Positions 1 through 6,776 of a stretch of 8,174 bases of DNA are shown piece by piece. Source of the DNA: Oscillospiraceae bacterium (GTDB taxonomy: Bacteria > Bacillota_A > Clostridia > Oscillospirales > Oscillospiraceae); NCBI GenBank assembly GCA_016302015.1, contig JAEDOJ010000059.1:1-8174 (forward strand), written 5' to 3'. The translations under genes were made by a program, and so were the position numbers. The notes beneath the pieces are model-generated. The model ran no database searches. It was given only the letters and a program-made list of their open reading frames with translations, and was not told the DNA's origin. Within the stretch, counting starts at the first letter, position 1, and each line of letters starts with the position of its first letter.

Positions 1-512
1 TCCATCTGCCAGCCGTCCACGATCTTCTGACGGAAGATACCGAACTCATAGCGGATGGAATAGCCGGTCACAGGATAGCTCAGGCCGGTAGCCGCATCCA
101 TATAGCAGGAAGCCAGTCTGCCCAGACCGCCGTTGCCCAGACCTGCGTCCGGCTCCAGCTTGTAGATCTCCTCAATATCGAAGCCGGCCTTGCTCAGACC
201 CTCCCGGATTTCCTTTTCCATGCCCAGGTTGAACAGATTGTTCCGCAGGCTGGTGCCAACCAGGAATTCCATGGACATATAGTAGACTTCCTTGCCCTCT
301 TCCTCGGCAACCTTCTTGTTGAACGCACTGTTCTTTTCCATCAGAATCTGACGGAGCATATAGCACAGGGTGCGGTAAACCTGCTTTTCGGTTGCGTCCT
401 TCAGTTCGCAGCCGTTCATGCGATACATCAGCTCTTCCAGCTTTTCCATGTGATTCACGGCTTCTGTCTTCTTCACGTCAATCACGGTCTTTTTCGGTGT
501 TTGATTTTTCAT
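1..512 (-). CDS. glgP: Glycogen phosphorylase, N-terminal part (cut by window edge)
   Basis: Glycogen phosphorylase (GT35, pyridoxal-phosphate enzyme) removes terminal alpha-1,4 glucose units from cytoplasmic glycogen as glucose-1-phosphate. I translated it by hand from the ATG at 512, and about 170 codons run open to the left edge. Hallmarks are MSMEFLVG (residues 79-86), the conserved block EPDAGLGNGGLGRL (about 120-133) followed by a CYMDAATG-type segment, and GYSIRYEFGIFRQKIVDGW (150-168). All are typical of the N-terminal domain. Family members are usually about 750-830 residues, so most of the protein, including the PLP lysine, lies outside. The start is supported by AGGAGG at 517-522 (minus), 4 bases before the ATG. 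It is the last gene of the glg cluster, but the 154-base gap after glgA, holding a stem-loop and a cre-like site, suggests partly separate control. Confidence 0.95.
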   Translation of the reverse strand, partial: MKNQTPKKTVIDVKKTEAVNHMEKLEELMYRMNGCELKDATEKQVYRTLCYMLRQILMEKNSAFNKKVAEEEGKEVYYMSMEFLVGTSLRNNLFNLGMEKEIREGLSKAGFDIEEIYKLEPDAGLGNGGLGRLASCYMDAATGLSYPVTGYSIRYEFGIFRQKIVDGWQM

Positions 513-545
513 TTGTCCTCCTCAAAGCTTTTCTTTCGCCAGAAT

Positions 546-559
546 TGGAAACGTTTCCA
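546..559. promoter_or_regulatory. cre-like / LacI-family operator palindrome upstream of glgP
   Basis: TGGAAACGTTTCCA is a perfect 14-base palindrome with the central CG typical of LacI-family operators. With the preceding T it fits the catabolite-responsive element consensus WTGNAANCGNWNNCW at every position. It ends 33 bases upstream of the glgP ATG and lies on the leader side of any glgP transcript, so CcpA or a local sugar-responsive LacI-type repressor could act there, possibly as a roadblock. No regulator gene is in the window, so the binding protein is inferred. I did not find a convincing separate glgP promoter. Confidence 0.7.
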
Positions 560-617
560 TTTCACGGCATAAAAGGAAACTGCAAGTCTAATCTGTATTT
601 TTGCAATTTCTCTGTCC

Positions 618-643
618 CCGGGAGACGGGATGCCGTCTCCCGG
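618..643. repeat. Strong 11-bp stem-loop between glgA and glgP
   Basis: CCGGGAGACGG (618-628), loop GATG (629-632) and CCGTCTCCCGG (633-643) form a perfect 11-bp stem with a 4-base loop. It begins 24 bases after the glgA stop codon. Neither strand has a run of U after it, so it is not a canonical intrinsic terminator. It may instead act as a 3'-end stabiliser, a processing or attenuation point between the glgBCDA and glgP parts of the transcript, or a weak terminator. Function is inferred; the inverted repeat itself is certain. Confidence 0.75.
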
Positions 644-666
644 AGGTAAGTGTCAGTGTTTGGATC

Positions 667-2097
667 TTACTGAGCCAGCAGCTCCGTGTAGAGCTGCATA
701 TATTCCTTGGCAGGCACACGCCAGCTGAAATCAATTTCCATGTCTCTCTTTGCCAGAGCATTCCACTGATCCCGATCATTATAATACAAATTTACCGCCC
801 GGTCAATGGCTCCGAGGAAATCATCTGCATTATAACTCTGGAAAGTGAAGCCTCTGCCCTCTCCCGTCTCGCAATTATAGGGAGGAACGGTGTCCTTCAG
901 GCCGCCGGTGCTTGCCACAACGGGTATGGTGCCGTAGTGCATGGCAATGAGCTGGGACAGGCCGCAGGGCTCAGACTTGGAAGGCATGAGGTACATATCC
1001 GCGCCGGCATAGACTCTGGACGCCAGCGCCGGGTCAAAGGCCAGACGGACGCAGGCCATTCCGGGATGCTGCTGCGCCAGTGCGCTGAGGGCATATTCAT
1101 ACTGCTTCTCGCCGGTGCCGACGATCACCAGCTGAACCTCCCGCTCCATCAGGCGGTTTCCGATGTAGCACAGCAGGTCGATGCCCTTATGCCCGGCCAG
1201 ACGGGTGACCATGGCAAGAATCGGGGCGTCCGTGTCCGTCCGCAGTCCCAGCTCTTCCCGCAGGGCACGCTTGTTCTCCCACTTGCCCGCCATCTGCGCC
1301 GCGCTGTAGTTGGTATGCAGGGCGGGGTCTGTTTCCGGATTGAACACGGTGGTGTCAATGCCGTTGGTGATGCCCCAGAGCCAGGCGTTGCGGAGCACGC
1401 CGTCCATGCGGTGGGAATAATAGGGATACCGCAGCTCTCCGGCATAGGTTTTGGAAACCGTGGTGACGATGTCGGCCAGCTCGATGGCGCCCTTCATCAC
1501 GTTAATCGCGCCGTCAAAGGTCATGTGCCCCAGATAGCTTTCCGGGAGACCCAGGGTGTTATAGAAGAAGCTGTAATCCGCCCACCCCTGATATTCCACA
1601 TTGTGAATGGTGAACACCGTTTTTGTCTTGGGACACCAGTTCCGGTACAGGGCCTTGCAGTAGACCAGAGACATGGCCGCCTGCCAATCGTGGCAGTGGA
1701 GAACGTCGGGCTTGAAGTCCAGATAGTACAGCACCGCCATGACTGCCTTGGAGAAGTAGGCGAAGCGTTCGCCGTCGTCAAAATCGCCGTAAACCGTGTT
1801 CCGGGCGCCGAAGTAGTAATCATTGTCGATGAAATAGGTCTGCAGACCTGCTTCCCGGCTCTTCAGACGGAAAATCCCCACATAGCTATCTCTCCATGCC
1901 AGTTCCATGCTGAAGGAACCCACATTTTCTACCTCGATGGAGGGATTATTCTTAATTTTTTTGTAGTAGGGCAGGAAGAGGCAAACCTCATTGCCCTCCA
2001 GCTTTGCCAGCTCTCCGGGCAAAGCCTGCATCACATCTCCCAAACCGCCGGTTTTGCAATAGGGGGCGGCTTCGGAGGCAACCATTGCGATTCTCAT
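667..2097 (-). CDS. glgA: Glycogen synthase (ADP-glucose, GT5)
   Basis: GlgA transfers glucose from ADP-glucose to the non-reducing end of alpha-1,4-glucan in the cytoplasm. The 476-residue product has the usual family length. The N-terminal KTGGLGD motif (15-21) is the ADP-glucose-binding KxGGL signature. HCHDWQ (134-139), IHNVEYQG (164-171) and ITNGID (243-248) follow. The C-terminal Rossmann half has TRLAGHKG (298-305), the catalytic SEPCGLSQL (375-383) and STGGLKDT (396-403). The ATG overlaps the glgD stop codon as ATGA, a 4-base overlap that suggests translational coupling, and GAGGAG (2105-2110, minus) sits 7 bases before the start. It ends in TAA. No key motif is missing. GT5 starch synthases share these motifs, but the operon makes GlgA the clear call. 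Confidence 0.97.
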   Translation of the reverse strand: MRIAMVASEAAPYCKTGGLGDVMQALPGELAKLEGNEVCLFLPYYKKIKNNPSIEVENVGSFSMELAWRDSYVGIFRLKSREAGLQTYFIDNDYYFGARNTVYGDFDDGERFAYFSKAVMAVLYYLDFKPDVLHCHDWQAAMSLVYCKALYRNWCPKTKTVFTIHNVEYQGWADYSFFYNTLGLPESYLGHMTFDGAINVMKGAIELADIVTTVSKTYAGELRYPYYSHRMDGVLRNAWLWGITNGIDTTVFNPETDPALHTNYSAAQMAGKWENKRALREELGLRTDTDAPILAMVTRLAGHKGIDLLCYIGNRLMEREVQLVIVGTGEKQYEYALSALAQQHPGMACVRLAFDPALASRVYAGADMYLMPSKSEPCGLSQLIAMHYGTIPVVASTGGLKDTVPPYNCETGEGRGFTFQSYNADDFLGAIDRAVNLYYNDRDQWNALAKRDMEIDFSWRVPAKEYMQLYTELLAQ

Positions 2098-3212
2098 ACA
2101 TACGCTCCTCTTTTGATGACAACAGGATGCTCCGGGGTACCGTAGAGCTTGGCTCCGGCATGAACGATCACATTCTTATCCAGAATGACGTTCTCCAGGA
2201 TTGCGCCCTCCTCGATGACAGTATCCGCCATGATAATGCTGTCCTTTACGGACGCGCCCTTGCCCAGCTTGACGCCCCGGAAGATGACGGAATGCTCCGC
2301 TCTGCCCTCCAGACGGCAGCCGTCGGCCACAATGCAGTCGTCAATCTCGGAGTCCTCGCCGTAGTAGGAGGGAATCGCGTTGCGAACCTTGGTATAGATG
2401 GTAAGGTTCGGGCGGCTGAACAGGCCCTCTCGAACCTCTCTGTTCAGCAGAGCCAGATTGTTGTTGTAGTATTCCAGGGTGCTCTCGTTAAACAGCGACA
2501 CGCCGTCAAAGGGATAGGCGTTGATCTTCATGCCCTTCTCGGCAAAGCCGTGCATCACCAGATCCCGCTCGAAACGGTACCGGTTGTGAGCCACCGCCTC
2601 TGTAACCCCTTCGATCAGCAGCTCCCGGCTGATCACGAAGATGCCCATGGAAGCCAGATAATCTTCCTTCGCGCAGTAGTCCACCGCAATATCGGTAACC
2701 TGACTGTTCTTGTCCACCTTCACCGCCATGTCCAACTGTTTCACGCCGTTGCTGATGCCATCCTTCACGGCAACGGTTACGTCAGCGCCGGAGGCGATGT
2801 GGTTCTCAACCAGCTTGTTAAAGTCAATGGCGCAGAGCACGCCGCTGTCCACCAGCACGATATAGTCTTCCTTCGCCAGCCGCAGGAAGCTCATGGCGGA
2901 GGCCAGCGCCTCCAGCTTGCCCCGGTAGCTGGCGTTGTGGTTGGTTGCGTAGGGAGACAGGAATTCCAATCCGCCTTCCTCCAGATCCAAATCCCATTCC
3001 TGGCCGGAGCCGATGTGGTTCATCAGAGACTGGTAGTTATACTTGGTGATAATACCGATATGGCGGATGCCGGAATTGGTCATATTGGACAGGGACAAAT
3101 CGATTTGGCGATAGCGTCCGCCGTAGGGCAGCGAGGCCATGGTGCGCTTGTTGGTCAGCTCACCGAGGGAGCTGTCATAGATGTTCGCAAAAATGATACC
3201 CATTGTCGTCAT
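2094..3212 (-). CDS. glgD: GlgD, non-catalytic ADP-glucose pyrophosphorylase subunit
   Basis: This 372-residue GlgC paralogue is the kind found in Bacillota, where it joins GlgC in a hetero-oligomeric ADP-glucose pyrophosphorylase and raises its activity (family knowledge). The nucleotidyltransferase fold is visible: LPYGGRYRQIDLSLSNMTNSGI (around 28-49) aligns with the GlgC substrate region. However, the P-loop-like GGxGxRL signature is absent, with IFANIYDSSLGEL in its place. The catalytic GlgC segment [10 protein letters not shown] is replaced by DSGVLCAIDF (122-131), where the key Asp aligns with Gly. ASMGIF (187-192) is kept. The C-terminal third (about 285-365) shows the hexapeptide pattern of a left-handed beta-helix. 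Start: AAGGAGG at 3222-3228 (minus), 9 bases before ATG 3212; the internal Met4 would be too far from it. It lies 25 bases after glgC and overlaps glgA by 4. Confidence 0.95.
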   Translation of the reverse strand: MTTMGIIFANIYDSSLGELTNKRTMASLPYGGRYRQIDLSLSNMTNSGIRHIGIITKYNYQSLMNHIGSGQEWDLDLEEGGLEFLSPYATNHNASYRGKLEALASAMSFLRLAKEDYIVLVDSGVLCAIDFNKLVENHIASGADVTVAVKDGISNGVKQLDMAVKVDKNSQVTDIAVDYCAKEDYLASMGIFVISRELLIEGVTEAVAHNRYRFERDLVMHGFAEKGMKINAYPFDGVSLFNESTLEYYNNNLALLNREVREGLFSRPNLTIYTKVRNAIPSYYGEDSEIDDCIVADGCRLEGRAEHSVIFRGVKLGKGASVKDSIIMADTVIEEGAILENVILDKNVIVHAGAKLYGTPEHPVVIKRGAYV

Positions 3213-3237
3213 GGTATAATCCCTCCTTCTCCGAATC

Positions 3238-4425
3238 TCAGCAAATATCGCCGGGCTTTACGATCTCGTTTACCCCAATCGTCTTATTTTTACCCACGAC
3301 ACTGATCTGTTTTTCTTCACCCTCCGCAAAACGGCCGCCGACTACGGCGCCCCGGCAGATCCGGCAATCCTCGCCAACGATGGCGTGGCGAACCATGGCG
3401 CCGGCCTCAATGACCACGCCGGGCATGATCACGCTGTTTTCCACAACAGCGCCTTCCTCCACAACGCAGCCCGCCGAGACCACGCTGTGCTTAATCTCGC
3501 CGTAGACCTCGCAGCCCTCGCCGATCAGGCTGTTGGTATTGCAGGAGGACTTGGCGATATAGCTGGAGGGCAGGGCATAGTTTCTGGCATAGATGGTGCC
3601 GCCCTTTTCTCCCCGAAGATCAAATTCAGGCTCCTCCCCCAGAAGCTCCATATTGGCCTCCCACAGGGAGCTGATGGTGCCCACGTCCTTCCAGTAGCCC
3701 TGGAATTCATAGGCAAAGAGACGGTGGCCGGTATTCAGCAGGTTGGGGATGATGTTCTTGCCGAAGTCGTTCTGAGACTTGGGATCCTCCTCGTCGGCAA
3801 TGAGGAATTCCCGCAGAACGCTCCACTTGAAAATATAGATGCCCATGGAGGCGTTGGTGCTCTTCGGCTTTCTGGGCTTCTCCTCAAATTCGTAGATGGA
3901 GCCGTCCTCATTGGTATTCATGATGCCGAAGCGGCTGGCCTCTTCAATGGGAACCGTGCGGACGGCGATGGTGCAGTCCGCGTTCTTCTGCTCGTGATAA
4001 CGAAGCATGGCGTTGTAGTCCATCTTATAGATGTGGTCGCCGGACAGAATCAGGACATTGTCCGGATCATAGCGTTCAATAAAGGGGATGTTCTGGTAAA
4101 TTGCGTTCGCCGTGCCCTTATACCACTCGGACTTTTTGCTTCTGGCGTAGGGGGGCAGAACCTGAACACCGCCATGGGAACGGTTCAGCCGCCAGGGCTG
4201 GCCGTTGCCTATGTACTCATTCAGCTCCAGCGGCTGATACTGGGTCAGAATGCCCACCGTATCAATGCCGGAGTTCACGCAGTTGGACAGAGGGAAATCA
4301 ATGATACGGTACTTGCCGCCGAAGGGAACCGCAGGCTTTGCGGTGTTTTCCGTCAAAACCATCAGACGGCTGCCCTGACCACCGGCCAGAAGCATGGCTA
4401 CACAGTGCTTTTTCTGAAAGTTCAT
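3238..4425 (-). CDS. glgC: Glucose-1-phosphate adenylyltransferase (ADP-glucose pyrophosphorylase)
   Basis: GlgC makes ADP-glucose and pyrophosphate from glucose-1-phosphate and ATP with Mg2+, the committing step of glycogen synthesis. The 395-residue product carries LAGGQGSRL (13-21), [19 protein letters not shown] (30-48), [12 protein letters not shown] (101-112), the catalytic [10 protein letters not shown] (128-137, Asp130), FEEKP (180-184, the glucose-1-phosphate-site Lys183) and NASMGIYIF (191-199). YWKDVGT (244-250) and a C-terminal left-handed beta-helix (about 300-385) follow. Catalytic residues are intact, in contrast to GlgD. Two in-frame starts exist. ATG 4431 overlaps the glgB TGA as ATGA, but AAGGAG (4434-4439, minus) is only 2 bases away from it. 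ATG 4425 has 8-base spacing, so I chose 4425; the alternative adds two residues (MT). Confidence 0.96.
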   Translation of the reverse strand: MNFQKKHCVAMLLAGGQGSRLMVLTENTAKPAVPFGGKYRIIDFPLSNCVNSGIDTVGILTQYQPLELNEYIGNGQPWRLNRSHGGVQVLPPYARSKKSEWYKGTANAIYQNIPFIERYDPDNVLILSGDHIYKMDYNAMLRYHEQKNADCTIAVRTVPIEEASRFGIMNTNEDGSIYEFEEKPRKPKSTNASMGIYIFKWSVLREFLIADEEDPKSQNDFGKNIIPNLLNTGHRLFAYEFQGYWKDVGTISSLWEANMELLGEEPEFDLRGEKGGTIYARNYALPSSYIAKSSCNTNSLIGEGCEVYGEIKHSVVSAGCVVEEGAVVENSVIMPGVVIEAGAMVRHAIVGEDCRICRGAVVGGRFAEGEEKQISVVGKNKTIGVNEIVKPGDIC

Positions 4426-4427
4426 GG

Positions 4428-6332
4428 TCATTTCTCCTTGTCTTTATTCGTATTTCGGGGTTTGATTTTCCGTTTGTAGAAGGTTGCCGACATGGGAGCA
4501 ACGGTAATTTCTCCCGAGAAGGGCAGGCCATGCATCGGGAGCTTCTCCGCAACGGCGGTAACCAGCGGCGTTCCGGTGCCGCCGTATTTGACGTCGTCGC
4601 TGTTGAAAACCGGCTCATATTCACCCGCCTTGGGCAGGCCAAGACGATAGTGCTCTCTGGTGACCGGGCAGAAATTGAACACGCAGATCACCTCTCTGCC
4701 CCGGCGGTCGATGCGGCGGAAAGCCACCACGCTGTTGTCCCGGTCGTCCACCACGATCCACTGGAAGCCCTTCCAGTCGGAATCGTTGTTCCACATACTG
4801 CCGTGATCCAGGTAGAAGTGGTTCAGATCCCGGACATAGTCCCGCATCTGGCGGTGGCGGTCAAAGTCCAGCAGCATCCAGTCCAGGCCCTGGTTGTAAT
4901 TCCACTCCGCAAACTGGGCAAATTCGTTGCCCATAAAGCTCAGCTTCTTGCCGGGATGACCCATCATGAAGCCATAGAAGGTGCGGAGGTTGCTGAATTT
5001 CTGGTCGTAGCTGCCGGGCATCTTGTTGATGAGGGAGCCTTTGCCGTACACCACCTCATCATGGGACAGGGGCAGGATATAATTCTCCGAGTAGGCATAG
5101 GTCATGGAGAAGGTCAGGAAATTGTGGCAGCCCTTGCGGAACAGGGGGTCAATGGACATATACTTCAGCATATCGTTCATCCAGCCCATGTTCCACTTGA
5201 AGAGGAAGCCCAGACCGCCGTCATAGTCCGGCTTGGTCACCATGGGGAAGGCGGTGGATTCCTCCGCGGCGGTGATGGCGTTTCGCCGGACGGAGAACAC
5301 CGCGCGGTTCAGCTTCCGCAGGAAGGCAATGGCCTCCAGATTTTCCTTCCCGCCGTACTTGTTGGGGCGGTACTCCCGGCGGCCGTAGTCCAGATACAGC
5401 ATCGCCGCCACGGCATCCACCCGGAGACCGTCGATATGGTACATTTCCAGCCAATAGACCGCATTGGAAATCAGGAAGGACTGCACCTCTCCCTTGCCGA
5501 AATCAAAAATTCTGGTGGTCCAGTCCGGATGCTCGTTCATCATGGGATCGGACAGTTCATAGCAGCAGGTGCCGTCAAATTCGTACAGGCCGTATTCGTC
5601 CTTGGGGAAGTGAGCGGGAACCCAGTCCAGCAGAACGCCGATGCCGGCCTGATGGCACTTGTCCACAAATTTCATCAGTTGCTTCGGCTCGCCGTAGCGG
5701 GCGGTGGGTGCGTAGTAGCCGGTGACCTGATAGCCCCAGGAGGGGTCGTAGGGGTGCTCGGCCAGAGGCATCAGCTCCACGTGGGTGTAGCCCATATCCT
5801 TCAGGTAGGGAACCAGCTCCTCCGCCATTTCCTCGTAGTTATAGCGGGAGCCGTCCGCCTTCCGCTTCCAGGAGCCGAAGTGCATTTCGTAGATGTTCAT
5901 GGGGCTGTCCAGCAGCTTTTTCTTTCCCTGCTGACGGCGGTAAGCGCCGTCGCCCCAGGCGTACCCCTCCAGGGTGCAAACCCGGCTGGAGGTCTCCGGC
6001 AGAGCCTGCGTCCGGAAGCCGTAGGGATCAGCCTTGTAAACCTTCGACCCATTGTGTCTGCGAACACAGAATTTGTAAGCGTCCCCTTCTTTTGCGCAAG
6101 GGGAAAAGGCCTCCCAAATGCCGTTTTTCACAGGCTCCATGGGCAGATCGTTTTCGTTCCAAAAATTCCAGTCGCCGGTGACGCTGACGCCCTGTGCATT
6201 GGGCGCCCAGACCCGGAACACATAGCCCTGTACGCCGTCCCGCTCCGCTCTGTGGCAGCCCAGCCACGTATAGGCACGTAACTCGTCGCCATCGGAAAAC
6301 CGCTTCAACGTATTTTGCAATGTCTGATCCAT
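4428..6332 (-). CDS. glgB: 1,4-alpha-glucan branching enzyme (GH13)
   Basis: GlgB cuts an alpha-1,4-glucan segment and reattaches it by an alpha-1,6 bond, creating glycogen branch points. The 634-residue product has a CBM48-type N-terminal beta domain (about 34-120, [24 protein letters not shown] region) and a GH13 barrel. Region I is DWVPAH (236-241). Region II is [12 protein letters not shown] (301-312), with nucleophile Asp306. Region III is AAEES, with acid/base Glu357. Region IV is LSHDEVV (422-428), with Asp425. The C-terminal all-beta domain ends in a Lys-rich tail. The reading frame stays open upstream to 6758, but ATG 6332 is preceded by AGGAGG (6338-6343, minus; 5-base spacing) and gives the family-type length, so the extension is rejected. 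It is the first gene of the cluster, about 2 bases before glgC. Confidence 0.97.
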   Translation of the reverse strand: MDQTLQNTLKRFSDGDELRAYTWLGCHRAERDGVQGYVFRVWAPNAQGVSVTGDWNFWNENDLPMEPVKNGIWEAFSPCAKEGDAYKFCVRRHNGSKVYKADPYGFRTQALPETSSRVCTLEGYAWGDGAYRRQQGKKKLLDSPMNIYEMHFGSWKRKADGSRYNYEEMAEELVPYLKDMGYTHVELMPLAEHPYDPSWGYQVTGYYAPTARYGEPKQLMKFVDKCHQAGIGVLLDWVPAHFPKDEYGLYEFDGTCCYELSDPMMNEHPDWTTRIFDFGKGEVQSFLISNAVYWLEMYHIDGLRVDAVAAMLYLDYGRREYRPNKYGGKENLEAIAFLRKLNRAVFSVRRNAITAAEESTAFPMVTKPDYDGGLGFLFKWNMGWMNDMLKYMSIDPLFRKGCHNFLTFSMTYAYSENYILPLSHDEVVYGKGSLINKMPGSYDQKFSNLRTFYGFMMGHPGKKLSFMGNEFAQFAEWNYNQGLDWMLLDFDRHRQMRDYVRDLNHFYLDHGSMWNNDSDWKGFQWIVVDDRDNSVVAFRRIDRRGREVICVFNFCPVTREHYRLGLPKAGEYEPVFNSDDVKYGGTGTPLVTAVAEKLPMHGLPFSGEITVAPMSATFYKRKIKPRNTNKDKEK

Positions 6333-6372
6333 CTCTGCCTCCTTGAAATAAATTTCCAGTTTTCTATTTTCC

Positions 6373-6400
6373 ATTATACCACTTTGCACAAAAAATGCAA
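6373..6400 (-). promoter_or_regulatory. Extended -10 promoter for the glgBCDA(P) cluster
   Basis: On the minus strand a perfect TATAAT (6378-6373) is preceded by TG one base upstream (TGGTATAAT), the extended -10 form. A weak -35, TTGCAT (6400-6395), lies 16 bases upstream. Transcription would start near 6366, leaving a leader of about 34 bases before the glgB ATG at 6332. The -10 is convincing; the -35 matches only 3 of 6 bases, as is common with extended -10 promoters. Confidence 0.7.
6384..6400. repeat. Short inverted repeat in the glg promoter spacer
   Basis: TTGCA (6384-6388) and TGCAA (6396-6400) form an inverted repeat with a 7-base A-rich spacer, lying across the -35 and spacer of the predicted glgB promoter. 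It could be an operator half-site pair, but 5-base arms in AT-rich DNA can arise by chance. Confidence 0.3.
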
Positions 6401-6552
6401 CCATAACAATAAATTTATGATAAAAATGTTGAATTTTCCTTTTAGAATTGGTTTTTATTGGATTTCCACTGTATTGTACGATGATTTTACTAAAAAATAT
6501 GCCGAAAATGGTCGGGAAAAGGGAAAAATGAAGTTTCACTTCCTGTTTTTGC

Positions 6553-6581
6553 TTGACAAAAAATAAAAATGGGAATAAGAT
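6553..6581 (+). promoter_or_regulatory. Predicted sigma-A promoter for the mgtE leader
   Basis: A perfect -35 TTGACA (6553-6558) is followed after 17 bases by TAAGAT (6576-6581), a 4-of-6 match to TATAAT. GATAAT at 6579-6584 is a closer sequence match but the spacer would be 20 bases. The expected start is near 6588-6589, directly at the first base of the GGGGC stem-loop. This gives a leader of nearly 200 bases before mgtE. Confidence 0.65.
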
Positions 6582-6588
6582 AATATAA

Positions 6589-6603
6589 GGGGCAAGAGGC
6601 CCC
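6589..6603 (+). other. 5'-terminal stem-loop of the mgtE transcript
   Basis: GGGGC (6589-6593) and GCCCC (6599-6603) pair across the loop AAGAG. If the promoter call is right, this 5-bp hairpin sits at the extreme 5' end of the mRNA, where such hairpins commonly protect against decay. A U-run (6614-6618) lies too far downstream for this to be an ordinary terminator. Confidence 0.45.
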
Positions 6604-6635
6604 CAAAGAATTGTTTTTAAAGGAGGGATTGCGTC

Positions 6636-6722
6636 ATGGATGCTGGGAGTAGTAACGGCAATGCGGTAGGCCGAAGTACCATGGGGATGACTCAGCATTC
6701 CTGCCGGAGTCTCCCTTCCTGA
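6636..6722 (+). CDS. Putative 28-residue leader peptide upstream of mgtE
   Basis: An ATG at 6636 preceded by AAAGGAGGG (6619-6627; AGGAGG core with 9-base spacing, the same core and spacing as mgtE) opens 28 codons ending in TGA at 6720-6722. The peptide begins MDAGSSNGNAVG and is rich in Ser, Gly and Asn, with one Cys, one His and two Arg in the second half and a Ser-Leu-Pro-Ser end. There is no membrane segment or signal peptide. Codons such as AGT, GTA, CGA and GGG differ from the GC-ending choices of the neighbours, which suggests the bases are also constrained by RNA pairing. The ribosome binding site can pair with the pyrimidine tract at the ORF's own end. It could be a regulatory leader ORF whose translation is sensed, or an accidental ORF in a structured RNA. 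I do not recognise the peptide family. Confidence 0.5.
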   Translation: MDAGSSNGNAVGRSTMGMTQHSCRSLPS

Positions 6723-6776
6723 TATGGTCTGCCCTGCCGGCTTCCAAATCTCTGACAATTACCATGATTCAGGAGG
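6715..6776 (+). promoter_or_regulatory. Helix sequestering the mgtE ribosome binding site
   Basis: CTTCCTGA (6715-6722) pairs with TCAGGAGG (6769-6776): 8 bp with one G-U. After a 1x3 internal loop, ATGGT (6724-6728) pairs with ACCAT (6761-6765). The entire AGGAGG of mgtE (6771-6776) is buried. The leader-ORF stop codon (6720-6722) lies in the 5' strand, so a terminating ribosome would hold the helix open. Confidence 0.55.

Noticed and set aside
618..643. Classical rho-independent terminator after glgA
   Set aside because: No U-tract follows the stem on either strand, so it is listed only as a stem-loop.
601..2145. Long plus-strand open frame (514 codons) opposite glgA
   Set aside because: It lies antisense to glgA, which has all GT5 motifs. 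The frame stays open because of GC-rich third positions and has no ribosome binding site or recognisable domain.
2004..3305. Plus-strand open frame (433 codons) opposite glgD
   Set aside because: Shadow of glgD; His/Val/Gln-rich low-quality translation with no family features.
3385..4479. Plus-strand open frame (364 codons) opposite glgC
   Set aside because: Antisense shadow of a clearly identified glgC.
4338..6281. Plus-strand open frame (647 codons) opposite glgB
   Set aside because: Antisense shadow of glgB, whose four GH13 motifs are intact.
6315..6566. Plus-strand 83-codon ORF in the divergent region
   Set aside because: AT-rich Phe/Lys/Ile composition, no ribosome binding site, overlaps the glgB start, and lies upstream of the mgtE promoter.
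6589..6618. GGGGC hairpin plus TTTTT as an intrinsic terminator
   Set aside because: The U-run starts about 10 bases after the stem, which is only 5 bp; a 5'-end hairpin fits better.
6333..6758. N-terminal extension of glgB by 142 codons
   Set aside because: The extension crosses the predicted glg promoter and the mgtE leader, lacks similarity to GlgB, and ATG 6332 has an excellent ribosome binding site.
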